A stretch of DNA of 64,000 nt, from positions 3,534,001 to 3,598,000 of the forward strand of contig NZ_AP025483.1 in NCBI RefSeq assembly GCF_024347455.1. The letters run 5' to 3'. Of the stretch, positions 42,197-54,985 are shown piece by piece. The position numbers and the translations under genes are program-made. Within the stretch, counting starts at the first letter, position 1. Each line of letters starts with the position of its first letter. Below the pieces are notes generated by a model, which was not told the DNA's origin, searched no databases, and was given only the letters and a program-made list of their open reading frames with translations. This stretch comes from Vibrio echinoideorum (GTDB lineage Bacteria > Pseudomonadota > Gammaproteobacteria > Enterobacterales > Vibrionaceae).

Positions 42197-43111
42197 CTAA
42201 AGTGCTTTACGATGATCCAACCAATCTTGATGAAGCTGTTCACTTGATCCTAGGTATTTGACCATCCATTCGATCAATTTATGGTTATCGTCTTTTCGCC
42301 ACACCAAACAGCAGTGACTCTGCGGGCTAGGCTCAGGTAATATTTTCTCCACCAGCAAACCTTGCTCAATAATAGGCGCGGCAATGTGTCTTGGCATGTA
42401 ACCAACCCCTACGCCATTTTTAAGGCATTCAATCGCGCTATACCAATTAGGTAACAACAGCCGTCTTTGATTCGCAAAGTGCCCTGTGTGTCGCTTAGGT
42501 AGCACGCTCGAGGTATCATCCAAACATATTGCAGGGTACTGGCTAACAAAAGCTTCATCGAGGTTTTGCTCTCGTACACACGCGTGGCTTGGTGACATCA
42601 CAAATGCCCAGTCTAGTTGCCCCATGTCTCTAACCTCAAAGTCTCCGCCTACCGGAATTGCTGAAGTTGCGCCAATAACGATATCCGCTCTGCCTTGCGC
42701 TATTGCTTCCCAAGAGCCATTAAACACCTCCATGTTGATCTGAAGTTCTGCAAAATCAAACGTTTGATAGAATTCTTCAATCATCGGCTTCATCTTATCG
42801 AGCTTAACCACATTATCGAGCGTTAGGCGCAGAGTTTTTTTCCAGCCACGCGCTGCTCGTCGAGTCTGGGCACTGAGTTCCTCCATTTGTCGGAGCAGTA
42901 AACGAGCCTCTTCGATAAATAACTCACCCGCAGGGGTCAGCTCAACTTTTCTCGGTAAGCGTCTGAAAAGTAATACATCAAGCTCTTGCTCTACTTGCCT
43001 AACACCATAACTGATCGCAGATGGCACTTTATGCAATTGTTCTGCAGCTGCAGTGAAGCTGCCCAAGCGAGCAACAGTATCGAGCATTTCTAAAGAGGAT
43101 TTAGAGAACAT
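42197..43111 (-). CDS. punR: PunR-like LysR-type regulator
   Basis: LysR-family regulator (304 aa): N-terminal winged helix with LGSFTAAAEQLHKVPSAISYGVRQVEQEL and a C-terminal effector domain. It closely matches E. coli PunR (YdhB): VPSAVSYTVRQLE, VFNGSWEAIAQGRADIVIGATSAIPVGG. PunR activates the purine-nucleoside transporter PunC in E. coli. The divergent partner here is a PunC homologue, so the same regulatory pair is conserved. The effector is thought to be a purine such as adenine. Confidence 0.85.
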   Translation of the reverse strand: MFSKSSLEMLDTVARLGSFTAAAEQLHKVPSAISYGVRQVEQELDVLLFRRLPRKVELTPAGELFIEEARLLLRQMEELSAQTRRAARGWKKTLRLTLDNVVKLDKMKPMIEEFYQTFDFAELQINMEVFNGSWEAIAQGRADIVIGATSAIPVGGDFEVRDMGQLDWAFVMSPSHACVREQNLDEAFVSQYPAICLDDTSSVLPKRHTGHFANQRRLLLPNWYSAIECLKNGVGVGYMPRHIAAPIIEQGLLVEKILPEPSPQSHCCLVWRKDDNHKLIEWMVKYLGSSEQLHQDWLDHRKAL

Positions 43112-43124
43112 AAGCCTTCAAATT

Positions 43125-43243
43125 TTTTGATTGATAACCACATATTTTAGCGTTTTATTTTATCAGCTCTAAAAAATAGAATGTCAGCATAAATAAACAG
43201 GGACTTTCACCTCTGATTATCAAACAATTTTTTTGATGATAAA
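43125..43243. promoter_or_regulatory. punR-punC divergent regulatory region
   Basis: Two near copies of TTTTTTGATGATAA occur, at about 43126-43138 (TTTTTTGATTGATAA) and 43230-43241. The second is part of an inverted repeat ATCAAA (43219-43224) with TTTGAT (43232-43237). These are candidate PunR sites; I cannot assign -35/-10 boxes confidently. Confidence 0.4.
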
Positions 43244-43274
43244 AACATCACTACCTTTAGTTTAATGGCATCTT

Positions 43275-44486
43275 ATGAATATTTCTAAATTTCAATTGGT
43301 TTACCTTGCAGTACTCTCAATGCTTGGTTTTATTGCGACTGATATGTACCTCCCTGCATTTAAGGCAATGGAAATCGATTTCGCAACCGGTCCAGAGCAG
43401 ATTGCACTGTCTCTAACCGTATTCCTTGGCGGCATGGCGATGGGTCAGCTTCTTTGGGGGCTAGCGAGTGACAAATATGGTCACCGCAATACGCTAGCAC
43501 TTGGTCTAGTTATATTTACTGCAGCTTCATTCGGTTTGGCATTCAGCACCGAAGTATGGCACCTACTAACATTGCGCTTTATCCAAGCGATCGGCGTATG
43601 TGCTCCTGCGGTAATTTGGCAAGCAATGGTTATTAAGCGTTACTCTCAAAGCAGCAGCCAGCAAATTTTTGCGACCATCATGCCGTTGGTCGCGTTGTCA
43701 CCAGCACTAGCACCTCAACTGGGTGTGTTACTGGCAGATAGCTTCGGTTGGCATAGTATCTTCATCACGTTAACGTTGATGGGAGCACTGTTGATCGCAA
43801 CAACAATGGCTCAACCAAAAGAAGCACCAGAAGTAAAACAGACGTCGATCAAAACAGACATCAAAGCGCTTCTTAAATCAAAACCTTACATGGGTAATGT
43901 TTTGATGTTTGCATCGGCATCAGCTGCGTTCTTCGCTTACTTAACAGGTATGCCAGAGATCATGGCTCAGCTAGGTTATGAAGCAAAAGACATCGGCCTT
44001 AGCTTTATCCCACAAACAATCGCATTCATGGCGGGTGGTTACTTCGGTAAGCAAGCGGTGAAGAAATACGGTGATGGCCCAGTATTACGTAACCTTATTG
44101 GCTTGTTCAGCGTTGCTGCGATGCTTATTTTCATTGCATCACAATGGGAGTTGACGTCTATCTGGCCTTTACTAGCGCCTTTCTGTTTGATTGCTGTAGC
44201 GAATGGTGCACTTTACCCAATCGTCGTTAACCGTGCCTTATCAAGCGCAAGACAAAGCCCAGCAACAGCCGCTGGCTTGCAAAACAGCCTGCAAATCAGT
44301 ATCAGTGGCCTAGCAAGTGCATTAGTGGCAGCAATGGCGAGCCAAGCGCTAAGCGCTACTGGTATTGCGGTGGTTATTTGTTTGGGCGCATTGTGGGTTG
44401 GCTACATCATTTCAAACAAAGAACTGTCTGAACACTTCGCTACACCGGATAACTCTCGTGTAGTGGCAGATGAGAAACAAGACTAA
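43275..44486 (+). CDS. punC: PunC-like purine nucleoside transporter (Bcr/CflA MFS family)
   Basis: Twelve-helix major facilitator transporter, 403 aa, of the Bcr/CflA drug:H+ antiporter group. It matches E. coli PunC (YdhC): VLSMLGFIATDMYLPAF, RFIQAIGVCAPAVIWQAMV, MPLVALSPALAPQLG and FCLIAVANGALYPIVV. PunC imports purine nucleosides, so this is inferred to be an importer rather than a drug pump. No strong SD is seen; a 7-codon out-of-frame ATG frame at 43265 overlaps the start. Divergent from punR. Confidence 0.84.
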   Translation: MNISKFQLVYLAVLSMLGFIATDMYLPAFKAMEIDFATGPEQIALSLTVFLGGMAMGQLLWGLASDKYGHRNTLALGLVIFTAASFGLAFSTEVWHLLTLRFIQAIGVCAPAVIWQAMVIKRYSQSSSQQIFATIMPLVALSPALAPQLGVLLADSFGWHSIFITLTLMGALLIATTMAQPKEAPEVKQTSIKTDIKALLKSKPYMGNVLMFASASAAFFAYLTGMPEIMAQLGYEAKDIGLSFIPQTIAFMAGGYFGKQAVKKYGDGPVLRNLIGLFSVAAMLIFIASQWELTSIWPLLAPFCLIAVANGALYPIVVNRALSSARQSPATAAGLQNSLQISISGLASALVAAMASQALSATGIAVVICLGALWVGYIISNKELSEHFATPDNSRVVADEKQD

Positions 44487-44519
44487 CTTTTAGTTTCTAG
44501 TTTCTAGTTTCACGAAAAC

Positions 44520-44550
44520 AAAAAAAGAGCGAGATTACTCGCTCTTTTTT
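44520..44550 (+). terminator. Terminator between punC and glmU
   Basis: AAAAAAGAGCGAG pairs with CTCGCTCTTTTTT around ATTA. Symmetric A- and T-runs make it potentially bidirectional; glmU ends 75 bases further right. Confidence 0.85.
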
Positions 44551-44624
44551 GCATCTAGGATAATTTAGAAAAAGTCAGTAGCAGTGCTATTGGCTCTATC
44601 GCAATCATCTGATTTATAGTGAGG

Positions 44625-45986
44625 CTATTTTTTCTTAACCGGACGCTGCCAATTCGCAATCTTGCGTTCTTTAGCGCGGCTAATAACAAGTTCGTTTTCA
44701 GAAACATCACGAGTTACTGTAGAACCCGCACCAACAGTGGCACCGTTTCCAATCGTTACTGGAGCGATTAACTGGCTATCTGAACCGACAAATACGTCAT
44801 CGCCAATAATGGTCTTAAACTTGTTAGCACCATCATAGTTACAAGTGATAGCACCAGCGCCAACGTTTACACGCTGACCAATTTCTGCATCGCCAAGGTA
44901 AGTCAGGTGGTTGGCTTTTGAACCTTCACCTAGACGCGTATTCTTCACTTCTACGAAGTTACCCACGTGCGAATTATTACGCATGTCGGCACCTGGACGT
45001 AAGCGAGTGAATGGACCAACCGTACAGTCTTCACCAATTGTCGCACCTTCGATTACGCTGTATGGGCGCACGATAGTGTTGTCATCAATCTCACAGTCTT
45101 TCAATACACAACCAGTGCCGATAACCACGTTATCACCAATGCTTACGCTGCCTTCGATGATAACGTTAGTATCAATCTCAACATCCATACCACATTGAAG
45201 CTCACCACGTAGGTCAAAGCGACTAGGATCGCGAAGCATTACGCCTTGCTTCAATAGTTTGTCTGCTTGTTCCGCTTGGTAAGCGCGCTCTAAACGAGCC
45301 AGTTGAGAACGATCGTTAACGCCTTCAACTTCAATTGGGTTTACAGGGTGAACCGCTTCAACCGCACGGCCTTCATCGTGAGCCGCTGCAATAACGTCTG
45401 TCAGGTAGTACTCACCTTGTGCGTTGTCATTGCTTAAGCCTGATAGCCAACGCTTAAGGTCACCACCCGTTGCAACCATAACGCCAGTATTAATCTCTTT
45501 GATAAGCTTCTGCTCATCGGATGCATCTTTCTGCTCAACAATAGCCACTACAGGACCGTTGCGACGAATGATACGACCGTAACCCATAGGGTTATCTAGA
45601 ACGACAGTAAGTAATGCAATACCACCGTTTGGTTGAGCGTCTAATAGGTTTTCAATGGTTTCTGGCGAGATTAGCGGAACATCACCGTATAGCACGAGTA
45701 CTTTTTCATCATCAGCGAAATGTGCTGATGCCTGATCGACCGCGTGGCCAGTACCTAACTGTTCAGCTTGCAGTGCCCAGTTAACCGTCTCGCTCGCTAG
45801 CGTAGACTTCATCTGCTCACCACCATGACCGTAGACCAAGTGGATGTTTTGAGCACCAAGACCATTACATGTATCGATAACATGTTTAACCATCGGCTTA
45901 CCCGCAAGAGTATGCAGAACCTTTGGTGTGTTTGAATACATGCGTGTGCCTTTGCCCGCTGCGAGAATTACCGCGCTAAACTTCAT
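44625..45986 (-). CDS. glmU: Bifunctional GlmU (GlcNAc-1-P uridyltransferase / GlcN-1-P acetyltransferase)
   Basis: Makes UDP-GlcNAc, precursor of peptidoglycan and lipopolysaccharide. 453 aa: an N-terminal nucleotidyltransferase domain with [18 protein letters not shown] and the GTGHAVDQA loop, and a C-terminal left-handed beta-helix domain of hexapeptide repeats with the acetyltransferase histidine in [10 protein letters not shown]. An in-frame extension to 46064 has no family similarity; the start [13 protein letters not shown] is canonical. The glmU-atpC adjacency is common in gammaproteobacteria. Confidence 0.96.
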   Translation of the reverse strand: MKFSAVILAAGKGTRMYSNTPKVLHTLAGKPMVKHVIDTCNGLGAQNIHLVYGHGGEQMKSTLASETVNWALQAEQLGTGHAVDQASAHFADDEKVLVLYGDVPLISPETIENLLDAQPNGGIALLTVVLDNPMGYGRIIRRNGPVVAIVEQKDASDEQKLIKEINTGVMVATGGDLKRWLSGLSNDNAQGEYYLTDVIAAAHDEGRAVEAVHPVNPIEVEGVNDRSQLARLERAYQAEQADKLLKQGVMLRDPSRFDLRGELQCGMDVEIDTNVIIEGSVSIGDNVVIGTGCVLKDCEIDDNTIVRPYSVIEGATIGEDCTVGPFTRLRPGADMRNNSHVGNFVEVKNTRLGEGSKANHLTYLGDAEIGQRVNVGAGAITCNYDGANKFKTIIGDDVFVGSDSQLIAPVTIGNGATVGAGSTVTRDVSENELVISRAKERKIANWQRPVKKK

Positions 45987-46112
45987 TGTAAACCTATCCA
46001 ACATTATTTTTATTAAGCCGATATTGTAACCGTTTTTAGCCAAAAAATTAAATATCAATGGCAACTAAACCATTACTGATACGTAAAACTGAACATTTCC
46101 GAGATTCCAGAA

Positions 46113-46143
46113 AAGCAAAAAGGCGACCCTAAGGTCGCCTTTA
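46113..46143 (-). terminator. Terminator of the atp operon
   Basis: On the minus strand AAAGGCGACC and GGTCGCC arms around TTAG, then TTTTTGCTTTT. It lies 28 bases after atpC. Confidence 0.85.
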
Positions 46144-46170
46144 TTACAGAACCAATAATCTTATAAAAGA

Positions 46171-46593
46171 TTAACGGCGCTGTTTTGTCAGTTCGATAAC
46201 TCGTAACTGAGCAATGGCTTTAGCCAGTTCACCGGCCGCTTGTGCGAAGTCTATGTCGCCATGCTGATTTTGGATATTCTCCACAGCCTTGCGCTTAGCT
46301 TCTTCTGCCTTTGCTGCGTCTAGTTCTTCACCACGGATAGCCGTATCAGCCAGTACAGTCGCTGTACCAGGTTGAACTTCTACCATGCCACCAGAAACAT
46401 AAATAATTTCTTCGTGACCGTGCTGCTTAACAATACGCACCATACCAGGCTTGATAGCGGTCAGCAGTGGAGTATGACCATGGAAAATACCAAGTTCACC
46501 TTCACTACCGGTCACCTGAAACGTCTCAACAAGACCAGAGAAAATTTGTTTCTCTGCACTTACAACGTCTAGGTGAAAGGTTATTGCTGCCAT
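46171..46593 (-). CDS. atpC: F1 ATP synthase epsilon subunit
   Basis: Central-stalk subunit that couples rotation and inhibits ATP hydrolysis. 140 aa: an N-terminal beta-sandwich ([35 protein letters not shown]) and a C-terminal two-helix hairpin from about residue 90. It follows atpD by 18 bases and is the last gene before the operon terminator. Confidence 0.97.
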   Translation of the reverse strand: MAAITFHLDVVSAEKQIFSGLVETFQVTGSEGELGIFHGHTPLLTAIKPGMVRIVKQHGHEEIIYVSGGMVEVQPGTATVLADTAIRGEELDAAKAEEAKRKAVENIQNQHGDIDFAQAAGELAKAIAQLRVIELTKQRR

Positions 46594-46611
46594 ATCGCCT
46601 CCTAGTTAGCC

Positions 46612-48033
<1,422 letters not shown>

Positions 48034-48049
48034 TTAGTTTTACCTAAGC

Positions 48050-48916
48050 TTAAACCGCAGCTGCGCCTGAAACGATCTCAGAAAGTTCTTGTGTAATCGC
48101 CGATTGACGGGCTTTGTTATACACAAGTTCTAAGTCATCAATAATGTCACCAGCGTTATCTGTTGCTGATTTCATTGCAATCATTCGAGCCGCTTGCTCA
48201 CAAGCAAGATTCTCGACCACACCTTGATACACTTGAGATTCGACGTATCGAACTAATAGTGCATCTAGTAGTGGTTTTGGCTCGGGCTCATAAATGTAGT
48301 CCCAAGAATGACTGCGTTTCATTTCTTCGCTATCTGATTTAGGCAAAGGAAGTAATTGATCGATCGTTGGTTCTTGAACCATAGTGTTTTCAAATCTGTT
48401 AAACACTACGAACAGGCGATCCAATTCACCTTCATCATATTTCTTCAGCATAACGCTTACAGAGCCAATCAAATCTTCAAGGCTTGGGCGATCACCCAGA
48501 CCAGAAACTTGAGCTGCTACTTTTGCGCCGCTGTTATTGAAAAATGCTGTTGCTTTAGTACCTACAATTGCAAGTTCTACATCAGCACCTTTCTCAGACC
48601 AATCTTTCATGTCATTCATAGCTTTCTTGAACAAGTTAATGTTCAAACCACCACAAAGACCACGGTCTGTAGAAACGATGATGTAACCAACACGTTTGGC
48701 TTCACGTTCCTCAAGATAAGGATGCTTATACTCGAGGCTACCATTAGCCAAATGACCGATCACTTTACGCATTGTTTCTGCATATGGACGAGTAGCTTCC
48801 ATTGCGTCTTGAGATCGACGCATTTTCGAAGCTGCTACCATTTCCATTGCTTTCGTAATCTTCTGTGTGCTTTTAACACTACCGATTTTATTACGTATCT
48901 CTTTTGCGCCGGCCAT
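48050..48916 (-). CDS. atpG: F1 ATP synthase gamma subunit
   Basis: Rotor shaft, 288 aa. The N-terminal coiled-coil helix starts [32 protein letters not shown] and the C-terminal helix ends [20 protein letters not shown], both very conserved. It lies between atpA and atpD. Confidence 0.97.
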   Translation of the reverse strand: MAGAKEIRNKIGSVKSTQKITKAMEMVAASKMRRSQDAMEATRPYAETMRKVIGHLANGSLEYKHPYLEEREAKRVGYIIVSTDRGLCGGLNINLFKKAMNDMKDWSEKGADVELAIVGTKATAFFNNSGAKVAAQVSGLGDRPSLEDLIGSVSVMLKKYDEGELDRLFVVFNRFENTMVQEPTIDQLLPLPKSDSEEMKRSHSWDYIYEPEPKPLLDALLVRYVESQVYQGVVENLACEQAARMIAMKSATDNAGDIIDDLELVYNKARQSAITQELSEIVSGAAAV

Positions 48917-48964
48917 CGTTACTCTCCGTTAATGGTATGAGGTGGCCCTAAGACCACCTACCAA

Positions 48965-50506
48965 TTACCAGGTCTGGGTTGCCTTGAAATCGTCAACAAG
49001 CTTCTTCAGCTCAGCTTCGATTTCTTTGTTGAAAGCACCCGTTGCGTCGATCTGTGTTGCTAGATCAGCGTATTGACCACGAGCAAACGACAGTAAAGCA
49101 GCTTCAAAATCTAGAACTTTAGAAAGTTCTACGTCTTGAAGGTATCCACGCTCTGCAGCGAAGATTACTAGAGCTTGGTCAAATACAGACATAGGAGCAT
49201 ATTGTTTCTGCTTCATCAGTTCTGTAACTTTTTGACCGTGGTCTAGTTGCTTTTTGGTCGCTTCATCAAGATCCGATGAGAACTGTGCAAATGCTGCAAG
49301 TTCACGGTATTGAGCTAGAGCGGTACGGATACCACCTGATAGCTTCTTGATGATTTTAGTCTGCGCCGAACCACCTACACGAGAAACTGAGATACCTGGG
49401 TCAACAGCTGGACGTACGCCCGCGTTGAATAGCTCAGTTTGTAGGAAGATCTGACCATCAGTAATCGAGATTACGTTCGTTGGTACGAATGCAGATACGT
49501 CACCAGCTTGCGTTTCGATGATAGGAAGAGCGGTTAAAGAACCAGTCTTGCCTGTCACTTCTCCGTTAGTGAACTTTTCTACGTATGCTTCGCTTACACG
49601 AGCAGCACGCTCTAGTAGACGAGAGTGAAGGTAGAAAACATCACCAGGGAACGCTTCACGGCCAGGTGGACGCTTAAGTAGTAGTGAAATTTGACGGTAA
49701 GCTACCGCTTGCTTAGATAGATCATCATAAACAATCAATGCGTCTTCGCCGCGGTCACGGAAGTATTCACCCATCGCACAACCAGCATACGGTGCAAGAT
49801 ATTGCAGCGCTGCAGATTCAGAAGCCGATGCAACAACAACAACAGTGTTAGCCAGTGCGCCGTGCTCTTCTAATTTGCGAACTACGTTAGCAATAGTCGA
49901 CGCTTTTTGGCCGATAGCTACGTAGATAGAGAAAATACCAGAGTCTTTCTGGTTAATAATCGCATCGATCGCCATTGCTGTTTTACCAGTCTGACGGTCA
50001 CCGATTACTAGTTCACGTTGACCACGACCGATAGGGATCATTGAGTCAACTGACTTGTAACCAGTTTGAACAGGTTGATCTACCGATTTACGCTCGATTA
50101 CACCTGGTGCGATAATTTCTACAGGCGAAGTTAATTTCGCTTCGATAGGACCTTTGCCATCAATTGGCTCACCTAGCGTGTTTACAACACGGCCAAGCAT
50201 TTCAGGACCTACTGGTACTTCAAGAATACGACCAGTACCTGTAACTTTCATGCCTTCCTGTAGGTCAGCATACGGGCCCATTACAACAGCACCAACCGAA
50301 TCACGGTTCAAGTTTAGTGCTAGCGCGTAACGGCCACCCGGTAGTTCGATCATTTCACCTTGCATCACGTCCGCTAGGCCGTGAATGCTAAGGATGCCAT
50401 CGCTTACAGAAACGATAGTACCTTCATTGCGAGCTTCACTAACAACGTCGAAAGATTCAATACGTTGTTTAATTAGATCGCTAATTTCAGTGGAATTAAG
50501 TTGCAT
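48965..50506 (-). CDS. atpA: F1 ATP synthase alpha subunit
   Basis: Non-catalytic nucleotide-binding subunit, 513 aa. P-loop GDRQTGKTA, and the signature [13 protein letters not shown] are visible. The start [16 protein letters not shown] matches the family and has SD TTGGAG; a longer frame to 50536 overlaps atpH and is not a real start. Confidence 0.97.
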   Translation of the reverse strand: MQLNSTEISDLIKQRIESFDVVSEARNEGTIVSVSDGILSIHGLADVMQGEMIELPGGRYALALNLNRDSVGAVVMGPYADLQEGMKVTGTGRILEVPVGPEMLGRVVNTLGEPIDGKGPIEAKLTSPVEIIAPGVIERKSVDQPVQTGYKSVDSMIPIGRGQRELVIGDRQTGKTAMAIDAIINQKDSGIFSIYVAIGQKASTIANVVRKLEEHGALANTVVVVASASESAALQYLAPYAGCAMGEYFRDRGEDALIVYDDLSKQAVAYRQISLLLKRPPGREAFPGDVFYLHSRLLERAARVSEAYVEKFTNGEVTGKTGSLTALPIIETQAGDVSAFVPTNVISITDGQIFLQTELFNAGVRPAVDPGISVSRVGGSAQTKIIKKLSGGIRTALAQYRELAAFAQFSSDLDEATKKQLDHGQKVTELMKQKQYAPMSVFDQALVIFAAERGYLQDVELSKVLDFEAALLSFARGQYADLATQIDATGAFNKEIEAELKKLVDDFKATQTW

Positions 50507-50519
50507 GCTCCAATCCCCA

Positions 50520-51053
50520 TTAAGACTGCAATGCATCGCTCAGGCGGTCTAAACGACTGCGCGCTGAGTTATCGATGACTAGGTCTCCGGCTCGAATAAT
50601 AACTCCACTAAGTAGAGTCTCATCTATACTGCAATTCAGCTGAACTTTGCGCGCTAGGCGCAGTTCCAATTTGCTGATGATGCTTGTACGTTGTTCTTCA
50701 GAAAGCTCAACGGCTGAAGTTACTTCAACGTCGATTTCTTTCTCATGCTCTTGTTTAAGCAATAAGAACTGTTTACAAACATCAGGAAAGGCCATTAAAC
50801 GACCATTCTCTGCCATCACTTTAATTAAGTTTTGGCCGAATTCATCAAATTGTTCGCCACAAATTACAATGAATACTTCAGCTAACTTTTCAGCAGTCAT
50901 AGAACTGCTTAATAAATTATGAACATCATCATTTTGTGCCACTTCGGCAGCAAAAGTAAGCATTTGACCCCATTGGTCTAGCTCACCTTTATCTACCGCA
51001 AAGTCAAACGCTGCTTTAGCATAGGGGCGTGCGATTGTAGTCAAATCAGACAT
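50520..51053 (-). CDS. atpH: F1 ATP synthase delta subunit
   Basis: Peripheral-stalk subunit (177 aa) that joins F1 to the b subunit. The N-terminal helical domain begins [16 protein letters not shown] and the C-terminal domain ends [23 protein letters not shown], both characteristic. 15 bases separate it from atpF. Confidence 0.96.
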   Translation of the reverse strand: MSDLTTIARPYAKAAFDFAVDKGELDQWGQMLTFAAEVAQNDDVHNLLSSSMTAEKLAEVFIVICGEQFDEFGQNLIKVMAENGRLMAFPDVCKQFLLLKQEHEKEIDVEVTSAVELSEEQRTSIISKLELRLARKVQLNCSIDETLLSGVIIRAGDLVIDNSARSRLDRLSDALQS

Positions 51054-51068
51054 ATACAGCCCCTTGCT

Positions 51069-51539
51069 TTAAAGTTTTGCAGTAATGTTGTTAAGAAGAT
51101 CATTGTGTACATCTTTATCGATAGTACGCTCAAGGATTTTCTCAGCACCAGCTATAGCCAGAGTTGCGACTTGTTTGCGCAGGTCATCACGGGCACGTGT
51201 GCGTTCAGCTTCAATTTCTGCTTCAGCTTGCGTTAAGATCTTCTGGCGTTCTGCCTGAGCCTCTTCGCGAGCTTCATCAATAATTTGAGCTTTACGTTTA
51301 TTTGCCTGATCAATAACCTCAGTTGCAGTGCGCTTCGCTTCCTTCATTTGCTCGGAAGCGTTGGCTTGTGCTAGGTTCAAGTCTTTCGCAGCGCGTTCAG
51401 CGGCTACAAGACCGTCAGCAATTTTCTTCTGACGTTCTTCAATTGCTTGTATGATTGGTGGCCATACATATTTCATGCAGAACCAAACAAACAGTGAAAA
51501 AGCAATTGCTTGACCCAACAGAGTTGCGTTCATATTCAC
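51069..51539 (-). CDS. atpF: F0 ATP synthase subunit b
   Basis: Peripheral stalk, 156 aa. One N-terminal transmembrane helix ([23 protein letters not shown]) is followed by a long Ala/Glu/Lys-rich coiled coil to the C-terminus. Starts 58 bases after atpE. Confidence 0.97.
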   Translation of the reverse strand: MNMNATLLGQAIAFSLFVWFCMKYVWPPIIQAIEERQKKIADGLVAAERAAKDLNLAQANASEQMKEAKRTATEVIDQANKRKAQIIDEAREEAQAERQKILTQAEAEIEAERTRARDDLRKQVATLAIAGAEKILERTIDKDVHNDLLNNITAKL

Positions 51540-51597
51540 AACAGCTACTCCTCGTTAAGAATCAACTACAAAAATTTAATTAACTATTAAAAGCTAA

Positions 51598-51855
<258 letters not shown>

Positions 51856-51905
51856 TTACGTTCTCCGATTAACATTAATAGTTAGAATAAAGCTTAAAAA
51901 TTTTT

Positions 51906-52706
<801 letters not shown>

Positions 52707-52711
52707 TCATC

Positions 52712-53101
52712 CTATTTTTTATTGTTAATGAAAAGCACTGGCGCAAAGATATTAATACCTAGAACCAGTAAATAGGTCAGTTTGAGGGGAACTAATTCCA
52801 CCTGCATATACATGTAGACAATAGAGAATAGTAAAACTGTGATTAAGATTTTTAGCACTTCGCCTGCATAGAACGACGCTGCAACTAACTTAGTTGCGCG
52901 AGCTCCACAAAATAGGAAAGCACACACACAAAAAACCACATTAGCAATGACAAAAATACCGCCACCGATTAATGCAGCAAAACCCCAATCAGGATTAACA
53001 GCTAAACCTAACCCTACCGCCACTAATATAACCGCGCTAAGCTCGATCAATAACATTTGCTTTGCAAGCACTCGTCCTGGTCTTGCTAACGCCGCTACCA
53101 T
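52712..53101 (-). CDS. atpI: ATP synthase assembly-associated protein AtpI
   Basis: Small four-helix inner-membrane protein (129 aa) encoded first in atp operons; it helps c-ring assembly in some bacteria but is often dispensable. The start MVAALARPGRVLAKQML is chosen because AAGAGG lies upstream at good distance; an in-frame GTG at 53125 contains that SD. Sequence PDWGFAALIGGGIFVIANVVF is typical. Confidence 0.9.
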   Translation of the reverse strand: MVAALARPGRVLAKQMLLIELSAVILVAVGLGLAVNPDWGFAALIGGGIFVIANVVFCVCAFLFCGARATKLVAASFYAGEVLKILITVLLFSIVYMYMQVELVPLKLTYLLVLGINIFAPVLFINNKK

Positions 53102-53165
53102 GTATTCGTTCCTCTTTAAGCCCACTTTACCACTCGCTTAAAAGCGTGCTGAGAAATTGGCGAAA

Positions 53166-53193
53166 ATTATACGTTCAGCCAAATTGATTGCAA
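53166..53193 (-). promoter_or_regulatory. atp operon promoter
   Basis: On the minus strand TTGCAA (53193-53188), a 16-base spacer and TATAAT (53171-53166), 65 bases ahead of the atpI start. Confidence 0.7.
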
Positions 53194-53269
53194 TAAAAAT
53201 GCAGCAATCATTTACATTTCTGTATACAAACCTACAACTTTTGTACGAAATTACTTGTTTATTACATAA

Positions 53270-53283
53270 TTGACCTAAATCAA
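53270..53283. promoter_or_regulatory. FNR/CRP-like palindrome upstream of the atp promoter
   Basis: TTGACCTAAATCAA matches 9 of 10 conserved positions of the FNR consensus TTGAT-N4-ATCAA. It lies about 100 bases upstream of the atp -10 box and 9 bases from the parB stop. Confidence 0.4.
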
Positions 53284-53292
53284 TTATCTCAT

Positions 53293-54174
53293 TTAGTACT
53301 CTAGTTTAGCAATAAGTTGCTCTAATTTGTGAGGCTCATCAAGAGTAATCGTCACTTTTGACTTACCGCTAACAGAACGAGTGACTGAAACGTTTACTTG
53401 CAATTTTTCCGAGAGTCTTCTTGAAAGTTCAATAGATTCTGTGTCTTCAGCCTTAGGTTCTGACTCAACCTCAGGTTTTAGACACTTTTTAACAAGCTGC
53501 TCTGTTTGACGCACGGTCATTTTTTTAGTTGCTGCAGTATTCGCTGCTTCAACCTGGGTGTCACCTTCAAGCGCAAGCAATGCTCGAGCGTGCCCCATCT
53601 CTAGTTGCTTTGACACAACCAAAACCTTCACTGGCTCAGTCAACTGGTTCAGGCGCAGTAAATTACTGACCGTCGCACGTGACTTACCAATCACTTCAGC
53701 AACCTTTTGGTGCGTCAGTTCAAATTCATTCTGTAAGCGCTCTAAAGCCTGCGCTTCTTCAATAACATTCAGATCTTCTCGCTGAATGTTCTCGATCAAT
53801 GCCATCGCAATCGCGGCTTTGTCTTCAACTTTCTTGATCAAGCACGGCACCTGCTTCAGGCCAGCTTGACGAGCCGCTCTCCAACGACGTTCACCAGCAA
53901 TAATCTCGAACTGCCCTTGTGTTAACGGACGTACAACGATTGGCTGAATAATGCCCTGAGACTGGATAGATGCGGCCAACTCTTCTAGAGCTTCCGACGC
54001 AATATCCTTACGCGGTTGATATACACCTGGCTTTAAGCAACCGACAGCAAGCTCGATGAACTCACCATCAGCCGACAACGCCTGACTATGAGAAGCGGCT
54101 TGTTGTTTTTCACGAGCCAACGAGCTAGTTGCAAGCAATGCATCTAACCCCTTTCCTAAACCACGCTTAGACAT
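53293..54174 (-). CDS. parB: Chromosome-partitioning protein ParB
   Basis: CTP-dependent clamp that loads at parS and spreads to form the partition complex of chromosome 1. 293 aa: the N-terminal CTPase segment with VRPLTQGQFEIIAGERRWRAARQAGL (ParB boxes), a central helix-turn-helix (THQKVAEVIGKSRATVSNLLRL), and a C-terminal dimerisation domain. No parS site was seen in the window. It follows parA by 23 bases. Confidence 0.96.
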   Translation of the reverse strand: MSKRGLGKGLDALLATSSLAREKQQAASHSQALSADGEFIELAVGCLKPGVYQPRKDIASEALEELAASIQSQGIIQPIVVRPLTQGQFEIIAGERRWRAARQAGLKQVPCLIKKVEDKAAIAMALIENIQREDLNVIEEAQALERLQNEFELTHQKVAEVIGKSRATVSNLLRLNQLTEPVKVLVVSKQLEMGHARALLALEGDTQVEAANTAATKKMTVRQTEQLVKKCLKPEVESEPKAEDTESIELSRRLSEKLQVNVSVTRSVSGKSKVTITLDEPHKLEQLIAKLEY

Positions 54175-54197
54175 TGAGCGAATTCCTTTGGTTAGAC

Positions 54198-54971
54198 CTA
54201 TACTGGGACTTCTTCACGACGCAACATTTCTCCTGCAAGAGCAAGATATGCCTTAGCACCTGCGGAATATTTGTCGTAGTACATTGCTGGCTTGCCATGA
54301 CTCGGCGCTTCTGCCAGACGCACATTTCTAGGGATTACAGTTCGATATACTTTACTACCGAAATGTTTTTTGAGTTGATCAGATACTTCGTTCGATAAGC
54401 GGTTACGAGGATCGTACATTGTACGCAGAAGACCTTCGATCTTCAGATCTTCGTTTACTACAGCTGCGAGCTTACTGATGGTATCCATCAACGCAGTTAA
54501 ACCTTCCAAAGCAAAATATTCACATTGCATAGGAACCAATACGGAATCGGCCGCAGCCATCGCGTTGATTGTAAGAAGGTTTAATGACGGTGGGCAATCA
54601 ATAAAGATGAAATCATAGTTACTGCGAATGGATGCCAGCGCGTTTTTGAGACGAACTTCACGGGCAAACACTTCCATTAATTTGATTTCCGCCGCAGTCA
54701 CATCACCGTTTGCGGCGATAAGGTCGTAATTGCCAGATGTACTTCGACAAACTACCTCATCAAATGGAGTCTCTTCAACTAACAAATCGTAAGCAGTTGC
54801 TTCAACCTGATATTTGTCGACACCGCTTGCCATAGTGGCATTACCTTGAGGATCGAGGTCAACAACCAATATCTTGCGTTTTGTTGCCGCCATTGATGCT
54901 GCCAAATTAATGCAAGTTGTTGTTTTTCCTACGCCACCCTTCTGGTTGGCAATTGCTACGATTTTACCCAC
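54198..54971 (-). CDS. parA: Chromosome-partitioning ATPase ParA
   Basis: Walker-type ATPase (257 aa) that moves ParB-parS complexes. The deviant Walker A KGGVGKTT occurs near residue 10, VVDLDPQGNAT is motif A-prime, and FIDCPPSLNLLTINAM is Walker B. No N-terminal DNA-binding extension, so it is the small chromosomal type (Soj-like). Fourteen bases separate it from rsmG. Confidence 0.96.
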   Translation of the reverse strand: MGKIVAIANQKGGVGKTTTCINLAASMAATKRKILVVDLDPQGNATMASGVDKYQVEATAYDLLVEETPFDEVVCRSTSGNYDLIAANGDVTAAEIKLMEVFAREVRLKNALASIRSNYDFIFIDCPPSLNLLTINAMAAADSVLVPMQCEYFALEGLTALMDTISKLAAVVNEDLKIEGLLRTMYDPRNRLSNEVSDQLKKHFGSKVYRTVIPRNVRLAEAPSHGKPAMYYDKYSAGAKAYLALAGEMLRREEVPV

Positions 54972-54985
54972 TATGGCCTCGCTGA

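Noticed and set aside
43265..43288. Upstream ORF over the punC start
   Set aside because: Seven codons only, no SD, and no stop-start overlap of the coupling type; chance is likely.
44491..44512. Triplicated AGTTTCT after punC
   Set aside because: A short simple repeat with no flanking signal.
45987..46064. 26-residue N-terminal extension of GlmU
   Set aside because: GlmU starts at [13 protein letters not shown] in the family; the extension is A/T-rich spacer.
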